Origin: Wuchereria bancrofti
Taxonomy: Eukaryota > Nematoda > Chromadorea > Rhabditida > Onchocercidae
Assembly (NCBI GenBank): GCA_005281725.1
Contig: SSBO01000008.1
Location: 620,001-684,000 of the forward strand
Direction: 5' to 3'
DNA: 64,000 nucleotides
Part shown: piece after piece, positions 1 to 13,600 of the stretch
Numbering within the stretch: position 1 is the stretch's first letter
Layout of the letters: every line of letters begins with the position of its first letter
Made by a program: the position numbers and the translations under genes
Notes under the pieces: model-generated
What the model was told of the DNA's origin: nothing
Seen by the model: the letters and a program-made list of their open reading frames with translations, nothing else
Database searches by the model: none

Positions 1-3000
1 TTTCATTTAATTTTTCCTCCCAAAAATCTTATATTTCTATTGCTGTGATTATAATTGATAACTGTGTGATTATAACTGATATATGAAGTTTGAAATAAAG
101 TGTAAAACTTTCAAATACAATTCAAATTAATGCATCAATGTTTCAATTTGCATACTTTCTGCTTTTTGAATTCTTATTTCAAGTTAACTCATTTGTGAAA
201 TTATTGATTATTCACTTTTATTCATCCAATATCATTTGAAAAAATGTAGCAATAATTATTGGTTGCAGTGTTTTTTATTTTATATTAACTGCTCATGTTG
301 CAACTGGGAAATAATATAAATGTAAAAATATTTTTACTTTTTTAAATGAGTTGTTTGTGATAGAATGATTAGCGCAACAATGCTTACTGCATTTCCAATG
401 TTAATTAATCACCAACTGTTCTAAAAAGCTTTCCTTTCCTTGTCATATTCTTGTTCATTCCATTTTTCCCTCTTTTTAATTCCGCCTTTTCCCATTCTCA
501 ATCCTTTATGCTCCCGATTATTGGAATATTTTTGTTATTCATCTTTAACTAAATCTTTTTATTTTTTATTTAATGACTCAAATTTACAAATATTTTTGCC
601 TTTTGAGAGAATCATGTGCTGCAAGTTTTAGACATCATTAGGATTATAAGACCAGTCAGCTATTCTGTTATTGCGCAAATGTCGTTAACATATCCTATCA
701 TCGAGCTTCTTACGTAAGTACATGAATCAATCCTTGTCAATAACTACGCATCGAGGAAAAAAAGTCCAAAAAAAAATACAAGTAATTTAATAACAAGTCA
801 TTGTTAAATCACTTATAATCATTGTTAAAATTTTCAAATTCAAAGAAATGCGAAATTTGGCTTCCGATGCTTCTTAACGTTTTCTCTTCGACATATTTTC
901 AAATCTTAAAAACTTCAACACCTAGCCAGTATATAATAACTTGATGCCTTCAATCGTTCCAATCCTATAACTACTATCTTTTTTCTTCAAAATCCACAAT
1001 TCAGGCTCTTGATGAACGGAACTTTGTGTCAATAACCTGTCAACGTACGGTTTCTTCACCGACAATGCTTTGGAATTCATCTGTCAAGTTTTAACAAATC
1101 CAATCGTTATTACTTTTAAAGATCATAGATGTTGCATTTCATGTTTTTGAGAGTTTTTCTTTTTTTTTTTGGAATTTCAGTTGGTATACTCAGAATTTTT
1201 TTTATTTTCTTGTGGTTTAGAAAACCATTTAAAAATTTTATTCGGATGACTAGTAATTTACAACTAAAAATGTTCAAAAATCTTTGAATTCCAATCTATC
1301 TCAAATCTGATCAAATGTAATTTTCAAATATATTTGATGTTGATGCGATCTTTTATCTTATTTTCAAAATAATTATGCAATAAAGCTCCGTAGATGAAGA
1401 TTAATGATTTTAATGGGCTCAAATCGATCATGAACAAAAGAATTTATCTTGCTTAGTGATTTAGTCTTCTACGTAACGTGCTATATTCGTTATTGTTATG
1501 TTGATGCGTCAGATACGTCATATCATTGGCAAGATAAATATGGTCATCACTCATTCATCCTATATTTCACTATCATTATTATCATTATAATCTGAATTAT
1601 GAGTATCGGTGTTGGTGATGCATCAGCTGTACTACCTCCAGCNGGGCAATATGACGAGTTTAACTTTTGTCCTACTTAATTTCTTTTTTTGATCTGTTCA
1701 TTTTCTACTTTTTCTATTCGTTCGATGTAATTGCTGCTAATAATAATGGAAACATTGACCCCATGACCTCATCTATCCAATGCAGTTCCATTGCTCAAAA
1801 TATTAATGTAATTTGCATAAATCATGAAATACTAGCAACTGATTTATTATCTAACCTATCGAGAAAAAAGATTTGGTTTCAACTTATACCAATGCAAGGT
1901 CCATTTTTCATCTATTTTGTTCTCAACTATCGCTAAATGAATTAAAACAGTTTCAAGAACTCTAGATGTATCAAGAGATTTACGACAAACTGTGACAGCA
2001 AAATGGACAAATTCGATAAAATACTAACAATCATGATTTCTATGCTAAAAAAATTGTAACTGACTAAAAAAACGGTGAAAATTAAACTACAAATTGAAAA
2101 TTAAGCGTCGAAAATAAGAAAAAATTTTGATAAATTTTCTCAGGTTCTCAAAAAAAAATGGTTCAAAATGAATTTTGATTGATTATTCTGATTGACTATT
2201 AATTTTTCTTTTCATCTTTCAATAATAAATAAATTACATACATGTTCTTCATAAATTTAAAATTAGATTGATATGAAAATATGAAAATAAAAATGAATTT
2301 AATCTAAACGACTACAGAAAATCGAATGATTATTTTATGTACTTTATCAGAACCTGCTTTTGGGGATAGCTTTTGGAAGTATTTTGGCAAATACAATGCT
2401 TGTTGTATTTAAAAAACTAGATTTTAATAAATGACAATAAAAAGTATTAAAAGTTATTGGAAATGAAACTAAATAATAATTACCATAGCTGGAGTCGTGA
2501 AAGTTCATCGGTTATTACGTACCATATGCGGACTTATTTTGACAAATTTCTTAAAATTTCTTAGCAACCCATAAATGGTACATTTGCTTACCAAGATAGA
2601 ATGTTCGTTCACTGTAAAAATAATTCTTCAAGTTCGAATTTGATCTCAAGAAGATGTATCTCGAAAAATCGAACTCATCTTAGATCAGTATTCGAGGGAA
2701 GTATTGAACAAAACAATGAACAAATTTTCCCCTGAATAAGCATCTACTGTACTAGATGTAATAGATATTATTTCAGTTATTTCAACTGAAAATATATCGA
2801 CGGCATCATTTTATAAAAAAATCAATTATTTAATAATTGATCTGTGCTTTTTGAAAAATAACATTGTTTCGAGATCCATGCAATAATTTTGATTGACTTT
2901 TGTAAAATAAAAGTCAGTGTAAGAAGATGAATTTATAAATATAAAGACTATTTTGTATAAATATCTAAATTTGTCATCAAAAAATATTTCCAAATTCGCT

Positions 3001-5320
3001 TATAAAGTAATTTTGAGCAGTTACTTGATTGTTGTAACATCTCATCATAATTATTATTACCTCTTCATATGAGTAATGTAAAGTGATTAGATATATTTCC
3101 GCAATTCTAAGCAATATTCCAGAAAAACCACTCCTCGTGTAACAGGCATCTTTTTTTTAGGTGAATGGATGAATGGATCAATACGATTGTCACATCACTT
3201 TTTTTGTTTCATAGCTGTCACATAACTATATTACGCTTGTATATTGTTTCATTTTTTTCTTATTCATGAGAAAGTACCCACATCTACCACTAGTTTCCAA
3301 ATTACTCTCCGCAGTTTCATGTTTATTCTGTCAGTGACTTTATCACATTCAAAAAATTTCTTTAAAAAGGATTTCAATTTTCCTAACTTTTTAGCTGTGA
3401 GAAAATTAACTTTTAAACGTCTTTTACCGAAACACAAATTGCCTTTTCAAATCGAATGGATACTTAAATGAATTTTGATTCATGTAGCAATCATTATAAA
3501 ATCTAAATTTATTAAATTCAGAGCGCGTCCAGATATTTCTGTTACTTTTAAAGTTATGGACTGCGTCATCACAGTCTCTTAGTCTTTTTGGTTATCAGTA
3601 AGGGTTTAGCAAAACAGAGATATGGTATTCTCAGAGGATTATTTGTAAAAGTATTTTACATTCTTCTTGTCATGAATAAAAATAACTCATAAAACTAAAT
3701 TCAAGATTCCATTATTATTTTGTAATTGAAGGGGATTTAAAAATTTTTTTCATAACACAGAATTGAAATTCAAGTACACTTGAAAAACCGTAAATGTGTA
3801 CTTCATATCGATTCAGCTACAGTATTTTTCTGATTTCTAATATATGTGACCACAGTAAACAAATTAAGGAAAAGAAGAATAAAACATAAACGTAGCTGAT
3901 GCGATCATACATAAAGCTACGACTTCTAGAATCATACAAAATTAGTGATTTCACTTCATAAGTTTAGAAATAATTTTACAATTTACTAAATTTTGGACAT
4001 TTTTACAAATTAACCTTTTCTTAATTAATCTTTCTTTAATAATTTTCCCTTTCCATTAAAATAATATACTCTTCGGACATTATTCTGGAAATCAATTAAA
4101 ATTGTTTTCTGTAGTACAGGTGGAACTTTGGAAAAGTTCAAAAAATGTATAAAGCAAAAATGGTTTTACTAAATATAAGCACGGCGTACATTACTCAAAT
4201 AGTATCCATTTAAACATTAGAATTTTCAAAATATTAACGACATTAAGATTTCTTTGCCTTTCATTTCATTTTACAAAAATTTTAAGTTTATTCAATTATC
4301 AATATTGCAAACTTTAATTCATTTCAATGTAAGAAAATTTACTCAATCATTTTTGGAAGTAATGAGCAGATTCGTACGCAAAAATTTTCTACAAAATTTA
4401 AATAATAAATTGGAATGAATCGCTCATCTACAAGCGCAATCGGTTATTGATAATAAATGATATATACGCATTAATAGCAGTTTATAAATCAACTAGATCA
4501 CTACCACATTAGAATCATACCATTTTTAAACCTTAATTGGTATTAACAGTTACGAAATTATGAGTCTTTCCACTTCGAAATATGGTAGAGATTATTTCCG
4601 CCTTATTAGCAGACCAGTGATCGATCATGTTTGCTCATTTTGAGCATTCATTTTGTTACTAATTGCATGGAATATTTATGTAACCTGAACCGGTTAGAGA
4701 ACGACATTTCTGTATCATTAGTTCATTCGAGCGCGCATTTTTATAACATGGAAGATGACAGTTGGATATTTATGCATGATCATGTAAATTATTACATTGA
4801 AAATGGTGGATGTCAACAGGAAAAACTAGTAGGGAGCGTATTTTGGAAGGTTTCAAAACTTTTCGTTGCTTAAGATGGCTCGAGGACCACTGGTATGCTT
4901 CAGGCTGCATGAATGTACATTTGTTGTCGTCAATAATGCGCAAATGCTTAACTCACAGAAATGTGCAGTTGTGATCATGTTGGCCACACATGAAGGTCTA
5001 TGAGCAATCACTTAACCTTGATCAACTGTTGTTTGCAATTAGCTATTTCTGTGCAAATGTTTGTCTTCTATTCTTTAAAGCAACACCTGCAAATCTCATT
5101 TGGATTCCTAAATTTACGACGAAAAATTTTTAAAGCAAACTTTTGGAGCTTATTGAAATATGTCACTAACTGTTGAAGTGTAAGTTCGGTAAAACAGAAT
5201 ATCAGGTGTCTGAAAATCCCAGCGATGTAATTTGATAAGTATAAAATTTTTGCCTTATCAACTGCAACTTATATAATGTAATATCATTCCAATTCCTACA
5301 CTTGTTCCACACTTGCTTCG
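1..5320. other. A/T-rich non-coding stretch
   Basis: No exon chain with matching phase and good splice sites was found on either strand. A single ambiguous base at 1643 may be a contig join. A 26-codon open frame (1599-1679) spans it and begins MSIGVGDASAVLPPAG, but no donor follows it in frame. The remainder is homopolymer-rich sequence with many stops in all frames. Confidence 0.5.
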
Positions 5321-5348
5321 TTTGTGTTTCATAACTTCATTTTTACAG

Positions 5349-5473
5349 TGGCTATTACAGTATATATGATCAAAACCGAAAGGGTTAATGATAAAAGAAA
5401 TGCTGGTTTACTTAAGCTTGATGAGCCCAAAGCGTTAAATTCAATTACATTATACAACAGTAAAGACCCATCA
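5349..5473 (+). pseudogene. Crotonase/HIBCH-like exon fragment
   Basis: Seen: a 125-nt open block with an acceptor ending at 5348 (TTTTTACAG) and a strong donor, GTAAGT, at 5474. Its translation contains KRNAGLLKLDEPKALNSITL. Known: the N-terminal strand of enoyl-CoA hydratase and 3-hydroxyisobutyryl-CoA hydrolase proteins has a motif of the type G-V-x-T-L-x-R-P-K-A-L-N-A-L. The match is good, but the usual Arg before Pro is Glu here. No neighbouring exon with the oxyanion-hole motif (FCAGGD-like) was seen on either side. Inference: a stranded exon, or the relic of a duplicated HIBCH-type gene. A chance resemblance cannot be excluded. Confidence 0.3.
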
Positions 5474-7439
5474 GTAAGTTTATCCCGAAAAAAAGTATAC
5501 ACAAACCATAAAAAGTGCAAAAATCCCATTTCTTAATCTTTTCTATTTTTTTTTTTTCGAACTTTCGTTGTTCCACCTTCTCTGCTGTTTTTCCTTTTTC
5601 AAAGGCTCAAAGCTTCGTCGTTTTTGCATCCCTCCTTGTCTGAATTTCATTGACTTGAAATGTATGAGATTGACTTTACAAAGATTTTACCTTTTGCAGT
5701 CACTTCGATTTTCTATTTTAACTTTTAAATTTTATCTCATAAAAATCATCAGTCTATCACTGGAATGAAAAGGCGTTATAAATAAGTCTTCTTCTCTCAT
5801 CAGAGGATCGAATTTGAGGCGGTTTCGTTTAGTGAGCAACACTCACCCTAATTGAAGGCATGAATTTGTTGTACACCGCTGCTTTCTGTGCAGCCATAAA
5901 TAGCAACTAGAGGTCAGTTACTGCAGGTACAGCTAGAGGTTATGGTTGCAGCAAGGAAAGAAACTGGATCAATGAGCTTAAGTGAAATTAATGATAGAAA
6001 ATTTTGGAGAAACTAATTTGTTGTTAATGTGCTATCTCTTTACTGTTTCAAACTGTCTGGCGTAGATACCTCATAATGAAAAAAAAAAAAAAAAAACGGT
6101 TTGGTGTACAAATTATGGTAATTTTGTGATCATTTTGGATTAGATGCAAACAATTACTCTAGACAAAGAGAAAGCCAAGCTTTGTACACCTCGCTGTAAA
6201 CTACAAGCACATAACTACTTTCAATGCTATTAAGACTCAACTTTCTCACAACGCATCATCATCTGATACATCTTCGTGCTAAAAAGTAACCATCATTACT
6301 AAATTATCCTTTATATAGTTCAATCCATATAAGTACATCTTTTTTCACAAAGTACATAAAGCAGTAACTACCATATTTGAATATGAACTTTTAATTGTCA
6401 CATTCATTCATAATACGATATTTAATAACAATAACTTTCACTGTAAATCTGTTTAGAAATCAATTAAACATTATATATATAATATCTCAAAACTCTCAAA
6501 GTCTTAAGTCTTATATTTCAAAACTCATCCATTTGCCTTTACTTTAAATGGAAAATTGATCAATGCAAAAACAAAAATTGCAAAAAAAAAAACACCCAAT
6601 TAAAACGAAACCTTACACACTTAGATATCTCTCTCCCCAAAAAATCTTTTGTCAACAAAAAAAAATCCTTTAAAGATCAATCAACAAATTAGTAGGACAA
6701 TGATAGCCATAAAAGACGAACAGCATCCAGCAGACAAAACCAAGGAATACAACCAGTTATTACTTCCACCGCTGTTCCATATTTGTCACCTTCTCCTCAA
6801 TTCAAAAAATCGCGCTTCTCATCAATACAAATTTGATTTTGCACATATGAGGAATGCTTTTTTTAAAATAAATATTGATAAAATTGAAACTTATCTTTTA
6901 CAACACATATTATCACGAAGCATTTATTCGGAAAAGCTTTGATAATTTTCAGCGCAGATAAATTTGTCGTGTCTTTACAAATATTTCTAAATAAAACTTC
7001 AACAGTGCTTGTTTTTAGCATGGAATAATAAAACATTCTTGCTCTACAGTACTTTCCACTTCTCAGATTACGCTGGTTGAAATATATATTTTTCAGATTG
7101 TGCTCAATTTGAATTGGTTGAAGTATTTTTCAAGCTGTGCTGGATTTGAAATAACAGTATATTGGTAAATATTTATTTCAATTACCGAATAAATATTTCA
7201 AGAACAAACTTTTCAATACGTAAAATTAGAAGGATGAATAGTTTGATTAACAATATTTACCCAACATTATTTTATTAATTACTATGACACTAGAGAAAGA
7301 AAACACCTAATTAAAGTCGGAATTCTAATTTCAAATGAATTTTATGAATAGTTAGTTAGGAATGGCAAAACTAATAAAGCATGGTCACTTTAATTTAGGA
7401 AAAGTAACTGAAAAAAAGTTGATCAAGGGGTGTACTGAA

Positions 7440-8104
7440 TCAAAGTGTAAAATTTGCTTTGGCTAAACTCAACATGAAAGCATCAATCAATTCTTTAATC
7501 AACAAATTTGATTGGTCTGGTGGGCGAGTCACTTTATCTATTGCGATATCCGAGGGATTCAAATCACCGAATATTTGAGGGAAAATTTTACGTATGAATG
7601 ATAACAATCCATGTTCAATTTGTTCAGATACCGGTAGCAACAGTCGAATTACATTACCCCAAAACTGATTTAATTCTCCAAATGTTTCAAGAGCAATTAA
7701 ATTCACTTTGTTGGTACGTAATATTGCATCAAGCGGTGACAACTGGCTATCATCTAGCATTGCAACTGTTATATTTCCAACGTGATTTTCATTTGAACCT
7801 TGCATGATATTCTCCCCCTGTAAAATTTATACTAATATGTTTTGATGAAGTTCAGAAATGGATTAACCTAAGAGACTAGATAAAGATACAATTTGGCAAC
7901 ACGAGATTGGAATAGTTTTACAGCTAGTACAGCTGATAATCGTTCGAAATTCATTTACCGTATTTTGTTCGTGTTGTTACAATGTATATTAAATTTACCC
8001 GAGCAAAATCATTCATTACTTACCCAAAGATTCGACGGAAAAGCGCAAATTAAAGTAAAGAGAAGAAAAATGGGACACATATTCCGACGTAAGTATAAGC
8101 ACAT
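7440..8104 (-). CDS. Small secreted protein, two exons, unknown family
   Basis: Coding exons on the minus strand are 8104-8024 and 7817-7440, separated by a 206-nt intron with donor GTAAGT (8023-8018) and acceptor TTTTACAG (ending 7818). Phase is 0 on both sides and the joined frame has no stop. The first ATG (8104) lies one base after an acceptor-like TTTTTCAG, which suggests trans-splicing. Starting there gives 152 aa; the internal Met at 8080 gives 144 aa. The N-terminus is a typical signal sequence (RRNMCPIFLLFTLICAF) and the splice falls just after it. The mature part is leucine- and isoleucine-rich and probably helical, with possible N-glycosylation sites at N42 (NIT) and N149 (NFT). 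I do not recognise the family. Inference: a secreted, possibly nematode-specific protein. The gene structure is much more certain than any function. Confidence 0.72.
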
Positions 8105-8129
8105 ACTGAAAAAGACAGCAAAATTCTTT

Positions 8130-9500
8130 GAGGGTGTGTCAAATGTCGGAACTACTTGTTTGTTTCGGTGATTAATTGAAATGAAATGATCATATAATTT
8201 CTGAACAAACAAATTAGCATTGAAAATTGCTCTAATCTGTTATTATGTAGTGAAATGGATACAAACAATTAGATTAAGGCAAAAGTTTACTATGATGTTT
8301 TGTGCATTTTATAGCTTTCCCGAAATCACTGCATGAGACATAATCAGTGTTTCAAACCTGAAATCGAAAATATTTGTTAGCACTTGTTGCTTAAGAAATG
8401 AACTAACGAAGTTCTGTTCTTGTTAGCATTTCAATTTAAACATTTCGATGTGCCTTTCTAGTTATGCCCTAGTAAGAACTAAACTGAATAGATTAGAAGA
8501 ACTTGCAAATAATGTTTGTAAAATCAAGCCGCCAGAAATATATAGCTGTAGAATCCAAAACATCTTGAAACATAAAAAGGCAATTCAAAACAAGAACCAG
8601 TACTTATTACTCAGGCATTTATTTTGAATCGAATAAAGTAACACGCCAAAAAAGGGAAAATAAACATTAATAGGGAAAACTATGCTGCAGAATAATTAAT
8701 AGCCTCAAAGCAAATGAAAATTTTGACTGGAACTATGCTTGCAACTATTCTGCTTCCTTTCTGCATCGAGAATTAATGTAATTCGAGATGGAAAGAGTCA
8801 TAAAGTCGAGCAGTTGTGAAAAATAGATAGAGCGTTTAAAAGAAGAGTGGTGCTATATCTGATGCCATGAATTTAAATTCGTTTTTTAGTTAAATGAATC
8901 AATTCGGACAATTACTGAATTAATTCCAGTGGTTACGTTGATATTAAGAAGATGAATGAAACAACAGGCGAATATTGTGGAACTTTACAAGCATCCATTA
9001 GAAAAATTCATTATATTTATCTTATTTAATCTAAATGTGATATAGACATCATCATCTTGACTTGGAACTTGAACATGCAGCACATAATTAAATGCGTGAA
9101 AAACACTAAATATAAATTAAAAGTTAAATTTGTAGTATTAATTACTTTATAATATGGTCTAATTAATTTTATAATGTGACCGAATATGCTTCGCACTGTT
9201 TTTTTATACAGAAACCTAGAAGGGTTCACTTAAACAGAAGAATTTCTTTACCAAATTGCATTTAAATAAAGCGCTTCCTGCAATCTGAAAATATAATTTC
9301 AATTTCATTATTTCCTATGAAATAAATGTTTCATCTTCCCCACCAATAAATAATTTGCTAACGAGTCAGTTACTTGATCTATTTACTGCTAAATCAGAAG
9401 TAGTAACTTGCATCACATAAACTTTGTTATAATGATTAATTCACAATGTTAGATTATAGAAGTGAATTGACTGTTAAATTCTTGTTATGAATCATTTGTA
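8130..9500. other. Intergenic, no supported gene
   Basis: Low-complexity A/T-rich DNA. A short plus-strand frame at 8714 encodes a signal-like start (MKILTGTMLATILLPFCIEN) but stops at once. Its only nearby donor, GTAATT, comes after that stop, so it is not called as a gene. Confidence 0.4.
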
Positions 9501-9503
9501 TGT

Positions 9504-10080
9504 TTACCAAATGGACTGAGAAGCACAAAACATTTCAAATATTATCCACAGATAATATAAGTCCGTACAGCAAAACTTGTAAGCTAGAATTTAAAAGATA
9601 ATTAGTTTCTTTCGTCATTATTTATCAATTAAATTGACCTTTATCATTATCATTCGATTGCATGAAGCAATAGGAAGTTTGAGGTTTTTTTTTGATAATT
9701 CTGTTGAAACAACTTCTTCTGTTGTATAATTTACTATTAACTACTAACATATACGTAAAATTTAGATAAATAACTCAAAAAATAAATTAAATATTTTGAC
9801 ATAAATAAATCATAGATCAATTATGTTTCATAAAAATGTGAACATTCAGTGAGAAAATTCATTTTCCTGCATTTCTCTTCAAAACTTATTTTAAATTACA
9901 AATCAAACATAATTTTCTTTTTAAATTTTCGTAATTTCACTCACCTCGGTTAAAATTTATTTTTATATCAAAATTATTCATGCTATGATTCAAAGCTTGT
10001 AATATTGTAAAATAACTACCAGAACAAATATCACTCAATTCAATAACTAATGTTATTGCTACCAAATCTAATATGTGCAT
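9504..10080 (-). CDS. Possible small secreted peptide (71 aa), two exons
   Basis: Exon 1 (10080-9945) starts MHILDLVAITLVIELSDICS, which looks like a signal peptide, and ends at a good donor (G|GTGAGTG). The best phase-compatible second exon is 9583-9504. It follows acceptor AAATTCTAG, continues in phase 1 for 26 codons and stops with TAA, for 71 aa in all. The second part is aromatic- and cysteine-rich (YKFCCTDLYYLW). An alternative second exon after TTTTCAG near 9286 would add only about seven residues. No family is recognised. Exon 1 looks coding, while the choice of exon 2 is uncertain. The gene lies about 0.6 kb downstream of the ITM2 gene on the same strand, a spacing that would allow a shared nematode operon, but nothing in the sequence proves it. 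Confidence 0.3.
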
Positions 10081-10657
10081 TAGGATCACAATCTTTGATC
10101 CATCTTCTTTTTAAAGTTAGAAGAAGCTCGAGAAATAAAATAAGAATGTACAACAAGGTTTAACGAATCAAATGTCTTGATTTTCGATCATTTTTCAGAG
10201 CAGATTCAGACACATAGTAGATTCCTTTCACTTAATTATAATTTTATCCATTTCGACTGCTTGACCACTGAGAACGGCAAATTGTAGTGATTCAAACACT
10301 TCTAGAAGTTAAATTTACTTGAATTAGTTTTTTTGAATAAGATGAGAAAAAAATAATGAAACTAAAAAAAGATAGAAACAAATTACTTACACATCATCAG
10401 TAATATCATAGGCTTATCGAAAGTTTTAAAATGAATGTTTTGGAATTTTGAGATATTTCAAGCAATGCGAAAAAAAGGATTAGCATGAATATTGATTAAA
10501 TTTAGAAATTTCCAGTCATTTCAATTTTATGCTAATACTTTATCGTTCATGAAGAATTTTTAGAACAAATTCGAAGTACAAACTTCTTTTAATAACTGAC
10601 TATGCATTTTCGACTTTCCTCTGTTCAAAATATCAGCTAATCAATCTTAAGCAACGT

Positions 10658-13600
10658 CTAACCTCGTTTATATCTGTGCCATTGTTCTCGTTCCATAGAT
10701 CTGGAGGCTTCGTTAAGTTCAAAAACAGTTCGATGTTGACAGTGATGACTGATCATCGGTGATTGCAAATTTTCAATATCACCATTAGTAATACGACCGG
10801 TTATTCGATAAGTTCGCCTAATAACTGCTGGATTCTTATAATGTCCCTTCTGTAATCAAAAATTTGAAGTATAAAATAATATGCTCTCATTGGAAATATT
10901 GAAAAAAAAAATTATATTAAAAGAAAAAATAGAGCTTCATGAAATCTTTCAACAATTGTCATCGATTAATGAATCATTTATCTCATCATTAATTACAATA
11001 GATTGTAAAATATTCCAGAACTTCTTGTAACAATAAAATTCATTTTTATTGCTAAAAGAAAAGAAAAATATAACAAGTTATATTTAACACTGGCTGGTAA
11101 AAAATTAAATCTATCACTTTATTTCATTTGGGAATTATCTTATGCTTACATTTCAATTTATCTTTAAAATTTTTAGCTCAAAAAAGACATTCAAGCAAAG
11201 TAACTATTCCTATTCCTAAGCTATTATCCTAATAGATTTTCTTTTGCACTAATTCATAGCTTTTATTTAGCAAAATTTTTTTCCTACTAATCCTTGCAAT
11301 AAAAATGAAAAACCTCCATTTTTTCGATAAAATCAATGAGACTAGTTGGTGGTGCAACAACTGTTCGATCCAATTCCTTGATAAAACAACGATTTGATAA
11401 TAAGTCCACGATTGCTGTCAAATTCTAAAAAAAAGTGTAGTAATTATAGAAGAAAAAATATTTTAAAAAAAGAAACAAGAAACACTCAATTTTTGCATTT
11501 TCTTCGTAGAACAAAAAAACATTCAGAATTTCTATCAAAATTATTTTACGTTTTCATTTGAATAGAAGAGAATTTTTTTAAAGCTTACATCACAGGCATC
11601 AAAAATATGAAGTCAAACTTGAACTGCAAAAATATATTGACTAAAATAATTTATTTTTTGCATGATTGTCTTCATGTTGTGCTTTGCAAATATAATTAAT
11701 AACACTATAACAATGATAATATTAATATAATAATAATAATAGTATAAAAATAGTAATAAAAGAATACAAATCATATCAAGTAAAAAAATTATATGCAAAT
11801 ATTTGTAACAATTTGTTGAGATTGACAATTACTCGAACTATTTTTAACAAAATAAAACATAATCCACGTAAAATTCACTCCTATATTTCTAATTTTAATG
11901 AAATAATTTGATTGATTAATTTTGATAACTTAATCATTGGTGAAAAATAATTTTTTTGTATGACTTGAAAAGTTTTTTGGAATTTCGTACAATTTAACTT
12001 TTTGCACTTTTCATGCACTTTTATTTGTGCTGAAATAATTTTTTTAGTTAAAGAAAAAATCGCGACTTTTTTCTATAATTTATAGCAATTAGAACAATGA
12101 ATAACCTTTCTAAAGTCATGCACAAACACTGCTGGACGATTTGATCCAAATCGTGGCACACTAATCCTTTCATAGTACTGCAAAATATAATTAGGAAACC
12201 TATTCCGGAAAAGTAATTAGTATTTCCGACAAAAATACCTTTGATTATTATTCGATTAAAAAAGTATTTGTTCCTAGTTTATCAAGACTATTTTTTTTAA
12301 ACAATTTTTGGTTTATCAAGACAGTTAAATTTATCTTCATGAATGAATGATATTCAAATCGTTTTGGCACAATTATCTTCGCTGAAAAATTATTTATTTT
12401 TATCTTTCCGAATTACTTTGTTCGATAAATTGAAAAGTTTGTTCATTTTCATATTTCAAATTATTTCTAAAAATAAAAAGCTCAATTATTAGAAATACTG
12501 ATGTATTCCCGGCATATTTGAATCATGTGGAAATATCTCTTTGTTGTCAATTATACACAGTAAACATTTTTTTCGTCATTCAAATTATTTTGTTAAATGA
12601 AATTTTCTTTTTTTGATTTTCAAATTATTTTTTGCAATTCTTATCTTTTTAAATTATTTCTCTAAATAAATAACTTTATTCACTTCTATGCTTCAAATTA
12701 TTTCTAGAAATGAAAGAAAAGTTTTTTTTTTTCATTTTTCTTCAATAACGTTTTGTCCCTTCATGCAATCACTAAAATTGATGAGTAAAATCGGAAAAAA
12801 GCAAAAAAAGAAAAAAAAAAGAAAAAGAAAAGGGAGAGAAAAGGAAGGGAAAGGAAATAAAAGACTTCAAAAAAATGATAAAATTAGCTATTTTACATAA
12901 TAAAAAGTAACGAGCAAGAAAATTTAATTTAAAATGCATCCAAACGTATTTTCCTATCTATCATTTCTGCAATATGGCAGTTGTTTGAAAGGTAATTATT
13001 TGTCAAAAAAATGTATATATATATATATAAAAAGAAGGATAAAGAATAATTCTGATAGTTAAAGAATGATAATTTAGATAAATCAATTATGGAATCATTG
13101 TAACAAGGATGAATAGAATTAAATGAAGATAAAACTTTTTAAACAATTCGATGATCACTGATTTTTGTTGCTGATGTTAAAGTAAAATTTCAATGAGTTA
13201 TAAAAACGAAAGATTCTTTCCTGAAGTAGTCAACAAATTTTTAGATGTTACAAGACTTTAGCTAAAATTAGTTCATCGTACAAGAGATTTTAATTTTGAA
13301 ATTTTTGAAAAATCTTTTATAAAAATTAAAATTTTTGTCGTTGCAATTTAAAAATAATGCAAGAAAAAAAAATTAGATTCAATGGGAAATAACATAGAAA
13401 TAATGTAATGNATTAAACTTTTTTTGTATTCTGAAAATGTAAAAAGTATGCTTAGAGCTAAGAAATAGTTTATCTAGCAAAAATTACTGAAATAGTTTGC
13501 CTTCTAAATGCATATAATCAACACTCTTACTTCATCAGGATTAATTTCCACACTTTCTTCCATATGTTCATTTCGTCCACGCTGAATGAAACTTGTCCCG

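Noticed and set aside
4770..4940. Minus-strand open block reading VKHLRIIDDNKCTFMQPEAY
   Set aside because: It looks protein-like, but an in-frame stop lies immediately upstream, no good acceptor or donor is present, and no family is recognised.
6649..6942. 97-codon plus-strand open frame
   Set aside because: It starts only at a TTG, has no splice sites that extend it, no motif and no neighbour exon.
8714..8776. Short signal-peptide-like frame (MKILTGTMLATILLPF...)
   Set aside because: It stops after 20 codons, and the only nearby donor is beyond the stop.
10080..10140. Extra C-terminal ITM2 exon reading RWIKDCDPNAHIRFG
   Set aside because: The preceding AAAAAG is a poor acceptor and the phase does not fit the possible ITM2 donor. 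The overlapping frame starting at 10080 is a better explanation.
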